Positions 36,351 to 43,411 of a stretch of DNA of 64,000 bases are shown here, piece after piece. The stretch comes from Ferruginibacter sp. (GTDB lineage: Bacteria > Bacteroidota > Bacteroidia > Chitinophagales > Chitinophagaceae), in contig JAEUVU010000004.1 of NCBI GenBank assembly GCA_016786725.1, forward strand, positions 239,247-303,246, in the 5' to 3' direction. The position numbers were made by a program, and so were the translations under genes. Under the pieces are notes generated by a model that saw only the letters and a program-made list of their open reading frames with translations, was not told the DNA's origin and ran no database searches. Position 1 is the stretch's first letter. Each line of letters starts with the position of its first letter.

Positions 36351-38513
36351 TTAGAACTTTAAATTTACTCCTACCATAAAATTAAAACCCGCCATCGGGA
36401 AATAAAAATTCTCTGTAGTTAAACTCCCCCCATAAATGTAACTGAAGCTGTAACCGTTGGGCTCATACTTTTTGTTGAATACATTGTTCAGTTGCAGTAT
36501 CAAATTTGTTTCTTTAAATACTTTGTGAGTGACCAGATAGCTCAACCTGATATCCTGCAAATAATATGGATTCAGGCTTCTTGATTTTTGACTGGTATTA
36601 TCCAAATATTGCCTGCCAACATATTTGCTGATCAAACTGATCTCTGCATTTTTTACCGGAATGAAATTAACACTTGCGGCACCGGTGACAGCAGGAGAAA
36701 ATGAGATATCAGTTTTAGGATAGAATTTTGTTTGCTGCCCGCCATTGTCATAATCATCCAGGTATTCAGTGAAGTTCTTTATTTTATTTTCGCTGAAAGT
36801 AATGTTGGCAGCAAGGTTCATCCATTTGGTAATATTCCCTTTTCCCTGCAGTTCAATACCTGCACGATAGCTTTTTGCAATATTAGTACGGGTATAAGCA
36901 CCCACATCATTGATCTTTCCGGTTAATACCAACTGGTTGTGATAATGCATGTAATACAGATTGGCAGCAAAAGCATAATTGGCTCCTTTCTTTTCCACAC
37001 CTAGTTCAATATCATGCAGGCGTTCTGGTTTTGGTTGTTGTGTGTTGCCGGCTTCAAAGTCATCACGATTGGGTTCTTTGCCTGCCAGTGCATAAGAAAG
37101 ATATGCCTGCCAGGTTTTGTTGTTGTATGTAACGCCAATCTTTGGATTGACGAAAGAAAAATTCTCTTTTATTTTCAATGTTGGGTTATTTCTGAATCCA
37201 TTGATACGGTAATCAATATTCCTGTATTGTACATCAACAAAACTTTGCCAGTTGCGGCTCCATTGCTGTATCCATTTGTTATAAACTGAAATGTCTTTTT
37301 TATAAGCCGTTAAATTATACCAGCGATGTTTTACCGGCACGCCAGCCTGCACTGCAGCCCATTTAATATCGCCATAATGTTTGCCATCATAAGCATTATA
37401 TCCACCACCAAAAATTACCTGTGTTTTATTCTTTTTGTACTGCAGGGAATAGATCGCACCATAAAAATAATTATCCAGCCAAAGCCTTCTTACCATATCG
37501 GTTTCGGTTATCGTGTTGCCGCCATCATTGTAATTGGGTAAACCATAGTCAGCAAAACTTTGCTGCGCCTTGTATTGCTCGTAATATCCTTTTCCTCTTG
37601 TTACAAATGCGGCAATATTTCCTTTCCAGTAATTATTAAAACTACGGTTGTAAAAAAGCTGGTAATGGGTTTGTGTGTAATTATCTGTTTCGTTATCATA
37701 AGGATCGCCGGGTTTTTCGGTACCGCTGGGATTGTAAGTGCGGTTTGTATCCAATAAATATTCAGCCACACCGTTCCAGGCCTGGTAGGTTTTTTCTTTG
37801 CCCGAAAAAACATTCAGGCGTAAAGAGTTTTTTGCATTTACAAAAGCAGTACTCAGGTAAAACGACTGCAGGTTTGATCTGGCCCTGTCAATATATCCAT
37901 CGCTGCTGATGCGGCTTACACGGCCATCAATAGTAAAATGTTTGCCAAGCAAACCGCTGCCAAACTGTATATTGTTTTTAAATGTGTTGAAAGAGCCGAA
38001 ACTGTTGTTGGTAGCTGCATAGCGCTCTTTATTCAATTCATTGGTGGCAATATTAATGGTAGCCCCAAAAGCGCCTGCGCCATTGGTGGAAGTGCCAACG
38101 CCACGCTGTACCTGTATGCTGTTGGCAGAAGATGCAAAATCAGGCAGGTCAACAAAAAAAGTTCCCTGGCTTTCTGCATCATTGTAAGGTATGCCGTTGA
38201 GGGTAACGTTTATTCTTGCAGCGTCAGTACCCCGTATGCGTATGCCGGTGTAGCCAACGCCATTACCTGCATCCGAGTTAACAACAACTGAAGGAGCTTG
38301 ATTGAGAAGAAAAGGAATATCCTGGCCCAGGTTATTTTTTGCAATTTCTTTTTTGGTGATATCTGTTTTTGTAAATGGAGCTTTTTCACCTGCCCTTACA
38401 GCCACAACTTCCAGCGGTTGCAAATAGGTAGTGTCATTGAATTTTTTCTCTTTTTGAGCAAATGCAATGGAAACAGGCGCACATAACAGTGCACTTAAGA
38501 ATAACTTCTTCAT
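36351..38513 (-). CDS. TonB-dependent receptor, predicted thiamine (or precursor) transporter
   Basis: A 720-residue outer-membrane receptor that imports a ligand with energy from TonB. I start at the ATG at 38513; a GTG just upstream is less likely. The signal peptide ends SIAFAQ (about residue 20). The plug domain covers about residues 35-160 (VVVNSDAGNGVGYTGIRIRG; QVQRGVGTSTNGAGAFGA). The rest is a 22-strand barrel ending in VNLKF with a terminal phenylalanine, as expected. There is no SusD partner or N-terminal carboxypeptidase-like domain. A TPP riboswitch lies directly upstream in sense orientation, so the ligand is probably thiamine or a thiamine precursor, an inference from regulation alone. 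Confidence 0.95.
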   Translation of the reverse strand: MKKLFLSALLCAPVSIAFAQKEKKFNDTTYLQPLEVVAVRAGEKAPFTKTDITKKEIAKNNLGQDIPFLLNQAPSVVVNSDAGNGVGYTGIRIRGTDAARINVTLNGIPYNDAESQGTFFVDLPDFASSANSIQVQRGVGTSTNGAGAFGATINIATNELNKERYAATNNSFGSFNTFKNNIQFGSGLLGKHFTIDGRVSRISSDGYIDRARSNLQSFYLSTAFVNAKNSLRLNVFSGKEKTYQAWNGVAEYLLDTNRTYNPSGTEKPGDPYDNETDNYTQTHYQLFYNRSFNNYWKGNIAAFVTRGKGYYEQYKAQQSFADYGLPNYNDGGNTITETDMVRRLWLDNYFYGAIYSLQYKKNKTQVIFGGGYNAYDGKHYGDIKWAAVQAGVPVKHRWYNLTAYKKDISVYNKWIQQWSRNWQSFVDVQYRNIDYRINGFRNNPTLKIKENFSFVNPKIGVTYNNKTWQAYLSYALAGKEPNRDDFEAGNTQQPKPERLHDIELGVEKKGANYAFAANLYYMHYHNQLVLTGKINDVGAYTRTNIAKSYRAGIELQGKGNITKWMNLAANITFSENKIKNFTEYLDDYDNGGQQTKFYPKTDISFSPAVTGAASVNFIPVKNAEISLISKYVGRQYLDNTSQKSRSLNPYYLQDIRLSYLVTHKVFKETNLILQLNNVFNKKYEPNGYSFSYIYGGSLTTENFYFPMAGFNFMVGVNLKF

Positions 38514-38564
38514 CACTATAAATTTGAGCTGAAAATCCGGGGGAGTAATAATCGCTTCGGTAAT

Positions 38565-38595
38565 TCCTCCCTCTTGGGGAGGTTAGGAGGGGCTT
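38565..38595. repeat. CCTCCC/GGGAGG dispersed hairpin in the receptor leader
   Basis: CCTCCCTCTTGGGGAGG and adjoining TTAGGAGGGG lie between the riboswitch and the receptor start. It resembles the repeat at 28622-28663. By position it may be part of the riboswitch expression platform. Confidence 0.65.
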
Positions 38596-38599
38596 CATT

Positions 38600-38699
38600 T
38601 CTCCCTTCGCAGGCATTATCCTGTGCAGGTTATCGGGTATTATCTCAGCCTCTTTTAAGATACTTCGCTACGCTCAGTATAACAAATAAAGCACCCCGG
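38600..38699 (-). promoter_or_regulatory. TPP (thiamine pyrophosphate) riboswitch
   Basis: On the minus strand the conserved THI-box parts appear in order: GGGGTGC (38691-38697), GGCTGAGA ending near 38642, ACCCG (38634-38638), AACCTG and CAGGATAATGCC (38612-38623), then GCGAAGGGAG. This order and spacing are diagnostic for the TPP aptamer. The variable P3 extension holds a separate hairpin, TACTTCGCTACGCTCAGTA at about 38661-38679. It precedes the TonB receptor, so TPP would lower receptor expression. Confidence 0.93.
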
Positions 38700-38731
38700 A
38701 AATTCAAACGGTTAAAAGAACTTTTGAAACA

Positions 38732-38739
38732 CAAAGGTA
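38732..38739 (-). promoter_or_regulatory. Candidate -7 box for the riboswitch transcript
   Basis: The minus-strand TACCTTTG (TAnnTTTG) lies about 30 bases upstream of the first conserved riboswitch bases. No clear TTTG -33 box is seen at the best spacing, so the call is moderate. Confidence 0.45.
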
Positions 38740-38986
38740 GGGGAGTCTGAGAATTATTTTTGAATTTTGTGTAACAAAGGCATTTAGCTGTACGTATCAT
38801 TGGCAAGTATAGCCATGAAACAACTTAAAAATTGTCTCAAAATGATGTAAATCTATTTCCTACAAAGACACCAGGGCCTCAAAGCAAAAATTATAGTATA
38901 AAAATTCTTTGTGTTCTTATTGGCTTTGTGGGATGAGATAGTTTTTTAGTCATTTCGTCTTCATTAAAACCAAAAATTAAAAAAAG
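38740..38986. other. Non-coding gap with a short inverted dispersed repeat
   Basis: ACAAAGACACCAGGGCCTCAA near 38872 faces CTTTGTGTTC and GGCTTTGTGG near 38908-38931, resembling the repeats at 11.6 and 31.8 kb. Nothing else is evident before the DUF2807 gene. Confidence 0.5.
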
Positions 38987-39703
38987 ATGAAAAAATTATT
39001 TTTCTTCCTGCTTACAGCTTTTTCTTTAACTGTTTTTGCACAGGAAACCAAAGTTATCAATGATGCCAATGCAACCAAACGCAGTTTGAACGGAAGCTTT
39101 AATGGTGTTTCCGTTTCAAGCGGTATTGATCTTTATCTTAGTGCCGGCAATGAAGAATCGGTGGCAGTAAGTGCATCGGAACAAAAACACCTCGACCGCT
39201 TGATAACAGAAGTAGTGAATGGCACTTTAAAGATCTATTATGATAACAAAGGCATGACCTGGAAATCCGGTAACAAAAAACTGAAAGCATACGTATCATT
39301 TAAAGCCCTGGAGAGGCTAAGTGTATCAGCAGGTTCTGATGCTAAACTGGATGGCAGCATCAATGCAGATAATTTTGACCTGGATGTAAGCAGTGGTGCA
39401 GCTTTTAAAGGAGACGTTATTGCAAAAACAATTTCGGCAGATGTGAGCAGTGGAGCCAGCATCAGTATCTCGGGCAAATCTGATAAATTGAAAGTAGAGG
39501 TAAGCAGTGGCGCCGATTTTAAAGGATACGACCTGGTTACGGATTACTGCGATGCATCGGCCAGCAGCGGCGCAGGTGTGCATGTTACCATCAATAAAGA
39601 ATTAAATGCCAAAGCAAGCAGCGGAGGCGATATCAAATATAAAGGCACAGCGCTGATACGTGATATTAAAACCAGCAGCGGCGGCTCTGTGAAAAAAGTT
39701 TAA
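38987..39703 (+). CDS. DUF2807 (head GIN domain) secreted protein
   Basis: A 238-residue exported protein (signal peptide ends LTVFAQ, about residue 19). After residue 35 it follows the putative auto-transporter adhesin, head GIN (DUF2807) pattern: GSFNGVSVSSGIDLYLS, then a series of short strands with recurring SSGA tripeptide turns (DVSSGAAFKG, DVSSGASISI, EVSSGADFKG, ASSGAGVHV, ASSGGDIKY) at about 17-residue spacing. This is a right-handed beta-helix with one turn per repeat. The second tandem paralogue follows 17 bases later. Surface or periplasmic role unknown. Confidence 0.92.
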   Translation: MKKLFFFLLTAFSLTVFAQETKVINDANATKRSLNGSFNGVSVSSGIDLYLSAGNEESVAVSASEQKHLDRLITEVVNGTLKIYYDNKGMTWKSGNKKLKAYVSFKALERLSVSAGSDAKLDGSINADNFDLDVSSGAAFKGDVIAKTISADVSSGASISISGKSDKLKVEVSSGADFKGYDLVTDYCDASASSGAGVHVTINKELNAKASSGGDIKYKGTALIRDIKTSSGGSVKKV

Positions 39704-39720
39704 TAACAACAAAGAACCAG

Positions 39721-40437
39721 ATGAAAAAAATCATTGTATTCATTACAGCATCCTTTTTTGCTGCCAATATCAATGCACAAAACGAAATTGTGGTTGACCC
39801 CAATGCTTCGGTAAGAAATGCAACCGGTCAGTTCGACGCAATAAAAATCTCAGGCGGTATTGACCTGTTTTTATCACAATCGGATAATGTTGCGATAGCA
39901 GTAAGCGCCGGCAGTGAAGATTTTAAAGAAGGTATTAAAACTGTGATAGAAGACGGAACGCTGAAAATATTTTACAAAGGCGAGGTTAGCTGGAGCAAGA
40001 AGAACCGCAAATTAAGGGCCTATGTATCCTTTAAAGACCTGAAAAAACTGGAAGCATCCGGGGCCTGCGATGTGATCGTTTCAGGAACTTTGAATGTCAG
40101 CACATTAGCCATCCATATGTCGGGTGCCAGTGATTTTACCGGAAAAATAAAAGCTGATGTTTTAAAACTGAACCTGAGCGGAGCTTCAGATGCAAAGATC
40201 AGCGGCACTGCAGGCACGGCAGTAATTGAAAGCAGCGGCGCCAGCGATGTTAAAGGATATGATCTTGTAACTGATATCTGTAAAGCAGATGTTTCCGGCG
40301 CTTCTGATGTGTACATTACTGTAAATGCAGAGTTGAGTGCAAAAGCTACCGGCGCCAGCGATATAAGTTATAAAGGCACTGCACTTATTAAAGATATGCA
40401 TACCAGCGGGGCAAGCAGTATTGCAAGAAAAAATTAG
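39721..40437 (+). CDS. DUF2807 (head GIN domain) secreted protein, tandem paralogue
   Basis: A 238-residue protein of exactly the same length as the upstream gene. Signal peptide ends NINAQ (about residue 20). The same architecture is present, with turns of SGAS(D) (MSGASDFTG, LSGASDAKI, SSGASDVKG, VSGASDVYI, ATGASDISY) in place of SSGA. The pair arose by duplication. The two are almost certainly co-transcribed. No sorting domain or lipobox is present, so they are probably periplasmic or held by other surface factors. Confidence 0.92.
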   Translation: MKKIIVFITASFFAANINAQNEIVVDPNASVRNATGQFDAIKISGGIDLFLSQSDNVAIAVSAGSEDFKEGIKTVIEDGTLKIFYKGEVSWSKKNRKLRAYVSFKDLKKLEASGACDVIVSGTLNVSTLAIHMSGASDFTGKIKADVLKLNLSGASDAKISGTAGTAVIESSGASDVKGYDLVTDICKADVSGASDVYITVNAELSAKATGASDISYKGTALIKDMHTSGASSIARKN

Positions 40438-40444
40438 AGGAAAG

Positions 40445-40520
40445 GGTAATCCGTTTATCCGCATTGCAGACTGATTGTTTAATACACCATTACCTGATTA
40501 CCGGATTAACTGATTACGGT
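40445..40520. repeat. Inverted pair of 8-base repeat arrays between convergent genes
   Basis: Arm one (40445-40468): GGTAATCC, GTTTATCC, GCATTGCA. Arm two (40489-40520): ATTACCTG, ATTACCGG, ATTAACTG, ATTACGGT. The arms are imperfect reverse complements. Arm two ends 1 base from the esterase stop codon (40522-40524) and arm one starts 7 bases after the DUF2807 stop. Confidence 0.7.
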
Positions 40521-40521
40521 T

Positions 40522-41379
40522 CTATTTTCCAAAAGCCCAGATCAAAAATGCAGGCAGTTGTTTGCTCCAGCTTTCGTAGTCATGTTTGCCATTTGCATCT
40601 TCCACCAAACGTATATCATCCGGCAGGCAAATATTTTTACTTTTTATAAGTTCAATAACATCACGGGTATCATCAACCACATCAATGATGCTGTCTTTAT
40701 CACGGTCGCCGGTTTCTTCTTTACCCCCGGCATAAAACCAATATTTAAGTGCGGCTTTTTTACGTGATGCTTTTAGTTTTTCCAGTATAATCCTGTTCTT
40801 TGCATCCGAATAATCAGCAGCTTTATCATCTTTATCACGCCACCAGAACGAACCTGAGAAAATACCCACTTTATCAATCTTGTCAGCATGGTTCCAGGCA
40901 ATATCAAAGGCAGATAAACCACCTTGCGAACAACCGGCAATTACAACCGATTTGAACTTGCGGACTGTTGCCATCTTCTTTGCGTATGGATAAAGCTCAT
41001 TATTGATGAATTCATCATAGTACCCCGCTTTATCACCTCTTTTTGCAAAGTCAGGCTTATCACTTACACCATATTCTTTCATTCTGTCTCCGGCATGTAC
41101 AGCAACCACCAATAAAGGTTTAATAAGTTTTTTCCTGTAAAGGCTGTCTATTGTTTCTTTTATCCTGAATTGTCCTATATCCTGGCCATCGTTCAATATC
41201 AGCAAATTCAAATCAGTCTTATCATCCGGCATAGGTGTGCTGATGATGGTTAATTTAACCTGGCGCTGCAGGTGGCGGCTGTACAATTCATCATCCTGCT
41301 GTTTTATTTTGCTTTTGCAGCCAATGGCTGAAACCAGCAACAGTACTATGCTTAAGGGTAGTAAATGTTTTTTATTCAT
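40522..41379 (-). CDS. Esterase-type alpha/beta hydrolase lipoprotein
   Basis: A 285-residue lipoprotein started at the ATG at 41379, with lipobox SAIGC (lipid cysteine at about residue 21). The frame continues upstream into the tRNA gene and is not coding there. The fold is an esterase-D/Fes-type alpha/beta hydrolase: LNLLILNDGQDIGQF, VVAVHAGDRMKEYG, nucleophile elbow AGCSQGG and a final HDYESW with the catalytic histidine. It is a relative of the esterase at 10.4 kb but has no carbohydrate-binding domain. Likely role: removing acyl groups from glycans or siderophore-like esters at the membrane surface; the substrate is unknown. Confidence 0.9.
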   Translation of the reverse strand: MNKKHLLPLSIVLLLVSAIGCKSKIKQQDDELYSRHLQRQVKLTIISTPMPDDKTDLNLLILNDGQDIGQFRIKETIDSLYRKKLIKPLLVVAVHAGDRMKEYGVSDKPDFAKRGDKAGYYDEFINNELYPYAKKMATVRKFKSVVIAGCSQGGLSAFDIAWNHADKIDKVGIFSGSFWWRDKDDKAADYSDAKNRIILEKLKASRKKAALKYWFYAGGKEETGDRDKDSIIDVVDDTRDVIELIKSKNICLPDDIRLVEDANGKHDYESWSKQLPAFLIWAFGK

Positions 41380-41408
41380 GCTCAAATCTACTGAATGATT
41401 GTTTATTA

Positions 41409-41440
41409 TTTGGCAGCAAAACTGTAAAACCTTAACTTTG
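41409..41440 (+). promoter_or_regulatory. Bacteroidetes-type promoter for the initiator tRNA
   Basis: TTTG at 41409-41412 and TAACTTTG at 41433-41440 are 20 bases apart, matching TTTG/TAnnTTTG. The tRNA starts only 3 bases after the -7 box, so the transcript would have almost no 5' leader. Confidence 0.8.
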
Positions 41441-41443
41441 CAC

Positions 41444-41515
<72 letters not shown>

Positions 41516-41522
41516 CTAAATC

Positions 41523-41545
41523 TAAGGCTCGTTAGAGCCTTTTTT
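41523..41545 (+). terminator. Terminator after the initiator tRNA
   Basis: AAGGCTC pairs with GAGCCTT across GTTA, followed by a run of T. It lies between the tRNA and the GIY-YIG gene. Confidence 0.85.
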
Positions 41546-41586
41546 CAATTAAGTGAAAGAATAGTTCTTTATTTTAAGTTTCCTGT

Positions 41587-41835
41587 ATGTTTACTGTGTA
41601 TGTTCTTTATAGCAAGGGCTACGATAAAATATATGTTGGCTTTACATCTGATCTTGAGCAACGATTCCTTTCTCATAATGAATTAGGGAAGAAAGGCTGG
41701 ACAATTAAGTTCAGGCCCTGGCAAATAATTCACACTGAATCGTTTGAGTTAAAATCGGATGCTATGAAAAGGGAAAAGGAACTGAAGACAGCAACAGGCA
41801 GAAATTTTATTTGGTCTATTATTAAAGCGATGTAA
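41587..41835 (+). CDS. GIY-YIG nuclease family protein
   Basis: An 82-residue single-domain GIY-YIG protein. The signature is present as YVLYSK then KIYVGFTSDLEQRFLSHN (both strands of the core, with the conserved arginine), followed by the catalytic glutamate in MKREKELK. Lone proteins of this size are abundant in Bacteroidetes, often next to RNA genes. The domain is the nuclease module of homing enzymes, UvrC and some restriction enzymes. It lies between the initiator tRNA terminator and a partial copy of the same tRNA, which suggests a role in moving the cassette. Codon use looks like its neighbours. Confidence 0.9.
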   Translation: MFTVYVLYSKGYDKIYVGFTSDLEQRFLSHNELGKKGWTIKFRPWQIIHTESFELKSDAMKREKELKTATGRNFIWSIIKAM

Positions 41836-41838
41836 TGT

Positions 41839-41893
41839 GGCTCATATCCGCCAGCAGGCGGACACTGGTTCGATCCCAGTCTTCGCAACTAAA
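41839..41893 (+). pseudogene. Partial copy of the initiator tRNA 3' half
   Basis: GGCTCATA (41839-41846, anticodon loop) is followed by a 16-base palindrome TCCGCCAGCAGGCGGA (41847-41862) where the tRNA has ACCCGAAGGT, then 31 bases identical to the tRNA 3' end and its flank. The 5' half is absent, so no cloverleaf can form. Confidence 0.85.
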
Positions 41894-41925
41894 AATTCTC
41901 AGATCAACAGGTTTGAGGATTTTTT
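41891..41925 (+). terminator. Terminator after the tRNA copy
   Basis: AAAATTCTCA pairs with TGAGGATTTTT with one G-T pair. If the cassette is an insertion, this may be the original terminator of the initiator tRNA. Confidence 0.65.
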
Positions 41926-41983
41926 ATTCTTAGCACAGGCTTTTTGGCGCTATAGAATTTGACTACCTCCTTCAATTCTCTTC

Positions 41984-42018
41984 GCTAAATGCTTGTAGCT
42001 GGCAGCTAAAAGCTAAAT
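41984..42018. repeat. Five 7-base repeats ending 2 bases before the era start
   Basis: Units GCTAAAT, GCTTGTA, GCTGGCA, GCTAAAA, GCTAAAT lie head to tail directly before CA-ATG of era, where a ribosome-binding region would be. Confidence 0.88.
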
Positions 42019-42020
42019 CA

Positions 42021-42887
42021 ATGAAATCAGGTTTTGTAAATATTTTCGGCAAGCCCAACGCAGGCAAAAGCACTTTGCTGAATGCCTTGATGGGAGAGAA
42101 GATGGCTATTGTTTCACATAAGGTGCAAACTACCAGGCATCGTATAAAAGCAATATTGACTGAGAAGGATTACCAGATCATTTTTTCTGATACGCCGGGC
42201 ATTATTGAACCTAAATACAAGCTGCACGAAAAAATGATGGAAGCCGTAAGAGGCAGCCTGGAAGATGCTGATGTGGCCTTGCTGATAACCGATGTGAGGG
42301 AAAATGCAGAAGAAAGCCATGCTATTTTCAGCGCATTAAAATTAAAAGCGCCTGCTATAGTTATTTTAAATAAAGCAGATACGGTTAATGGCGAACAGTT
42401 AAAAAAGACGGCTGCTTTTTTTGCAGCACAATCATATTGCAAAGAAGTTGTTTCTTTATCGGCATTAAAAAATACGGGTATTGATGAATTATTAAGTGCA
42501 ATACTTAAATATTTACCTGAAGGGGCGCCTTTTTACGAAGGTGATGACCTGAGCGATATGCCCACCAAATTCTTTGTGAGTGAGATCATCAGGGAAAAAA
42601 TATTTTTATTGTATGGCGAAGAGATACCTTACCATGCAACGGTACTGGTGCAGGAGTTTAAAGAAAAATCTACCTTAATAAAAATAAGCGCCGAAATTAT
42701 AGTGCAGCGGGAAACACAGAAAGTGATCATCATCGGCAGCGGTGGCAGCATGATAAAAAAACTGGGTACCGATGCAAGAAAAGATATAGAAGCATTTTTA
42801 GGAAGAAAAGTATTTTTGGAGCTATTTGTAAAAGTGCGGCCCAAGTGGAGGGATAATGAGTTTCAGTTGAAGGAATATGGATATTGA
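42021..42887 (+). CDS. era: GTPase Era
   Basis: A 288-residue Era, a GTPase that binds the 3' end of 16S rRNA and assists 30S maturation. The G1 motif GKPNAGKST (about residues 10-18), G3 SDTPG and G4 NKAD are in place, and a KH RNA-binding domain fills the C-terminal third ([20 protein letters not shown], then [14 protein letters not shown]). Length matches the family. The stop is followed at once by nine GCAGTGG repeats. der lies 0.5 kb downstream, a linkage common in Bacteroidetes, here interrupted by a four-helix-bundle gene. Confidence 0.97.
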   Translation: MKSGFVNIFGKPNAGKSTLLNALMGEKMAIVSHKVQTTRHRIKAILTEKDYQIIFSDTPGIIEPKYKLHEKMMEAVRGSLEDADVALLITDVRENAEESHAIFSALKLKAPAIVILNKADTVNGEQLKKTAAFFAAQSYCKEVVSLSALKNTGIDELLSAILKYLPEGAPFYEGDDLSDMPTKFFVSEIIREKIFLLYGEEIPYHATVLVQEFKEKSTLIKISAEIIVQRETQKVIIIGSGGSMIKKLGTDARKDIEAFLGRKVFLELFVKVRPKWRDNEFQLKEYGY

Positions 42888-42954
42888 GCAGTGGGCAGTG
42901 GGCAGTGGGCAGTGGGCAGTGGGCAGTGGGCAGTGGGCAGTGGGCAGTGGGCAG
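42888..42954. repeat. Nine-copy GCAGTGG tandem repeat abutting the era stop
   Basis: GCAGTGG is repeated nine times without error from the base right after the era TGA, then a partial unit. Copy-number change by slippage is likely. Confidence 0.97.
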
Positions 42955-42990
42955 CTTAATTTGCGAAATGCAAGATAAAATATCACAACG

Positions 42991-43353
42991 ATGGGAAACT
43001 ATAGAGATTTAGAAGTTTTCAAAAAAGCATATGCTTTAGCAATGGAAATATTTGAGATCAGTAAATCATTTCCAAAAGAAGAAAAATATAGTTTAACTGA
43101 CCAGGTAAGAAGAAGTTCAAGATCGGTTTGTGCAAATTTTGGTGAAGCTTACAGAAGAAGAAAGTATCCTGCTCATTTTATCAGTAAGCTTACTGATGCT
43201 GATGCAGAAAACACAGAAACAGAAATATGGATTAAATTTTCCTTCGATTGTAAATATATTGATGAAGGAATATTTTTAAATCTTGAAAATAAAAGTGCAG
43301 AGGTTGGCAGAATGATCGGTTATATGATCAACAACCCTGAAAAATATTTATAA
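42991..43353 (+). CDS. Four-helix-bundle protein (23S rRNA intervening-sequence protein family)
   Basis: A 120-residue protein with the family start [19 protein letters not shown], the [18 protein letters not shown] segment and the [19 protein letters not shown] helix. Relatives are encoded in intervening sequences of 23S rRNA genes and, in Bacteroidetes, in many gene gaps. They form a ring of helices and probably bind nucleic acid; the exact role is unknown. Here the gene lies between era and der, and between two 7-base repeat arrays with inverted related units (42888-42954 and 43365-43411). Confidence 0.93.
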   Translation: MGNYRDLEVFKKAYALAMEIFEISKSFPKEEKYSLTDQVRRSSRSVCANFGEAYRRRKYPAHFISKLTDADAENTETEIWIKFSFDCKYIDEGIFLNLENKSAEVGRMIGYMINNPEKYL

Positions 43354-43364
43354 CATTAAAATCA

Positions 43365-43411
43365 GCAGACTGCAAATTTGCCAACTGCAAATTGCCAACT
43401 GCCAACTGACA
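43365..43411. repeat. 7-base repeat array running into the der start codon
   Basis: Units GCAGACT, GCAAATT, (T), GCCAACT, GCAAATT, GCCAACT, GCCAACT; the next unit, GACAATG, contains the der ATG (43412). In reverse complement the unit is AGTTGGC, close to GTGGGCA of the array after era. Confidence 0.85.

Larger units (their letters stand above)
41521..41893 (+). mobile_element. Putative GIY-YIG cassette bounded by tRNA 3'-end repeats
   Basis: A 31-base perfect direct repeat (41490-41520 and 41863-41893) covers the tRNA 3' end from CACTGGTTCG to AACTAAA. Between the copies lie a terminator and one GIY-YIG gene. This is the geometry of an element inserted at a tRNA 3' end that restores the intact tRNA on one side. 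No integrase is present. The extent of the element is inferred from the repeats alone. Confidence 0.5.
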
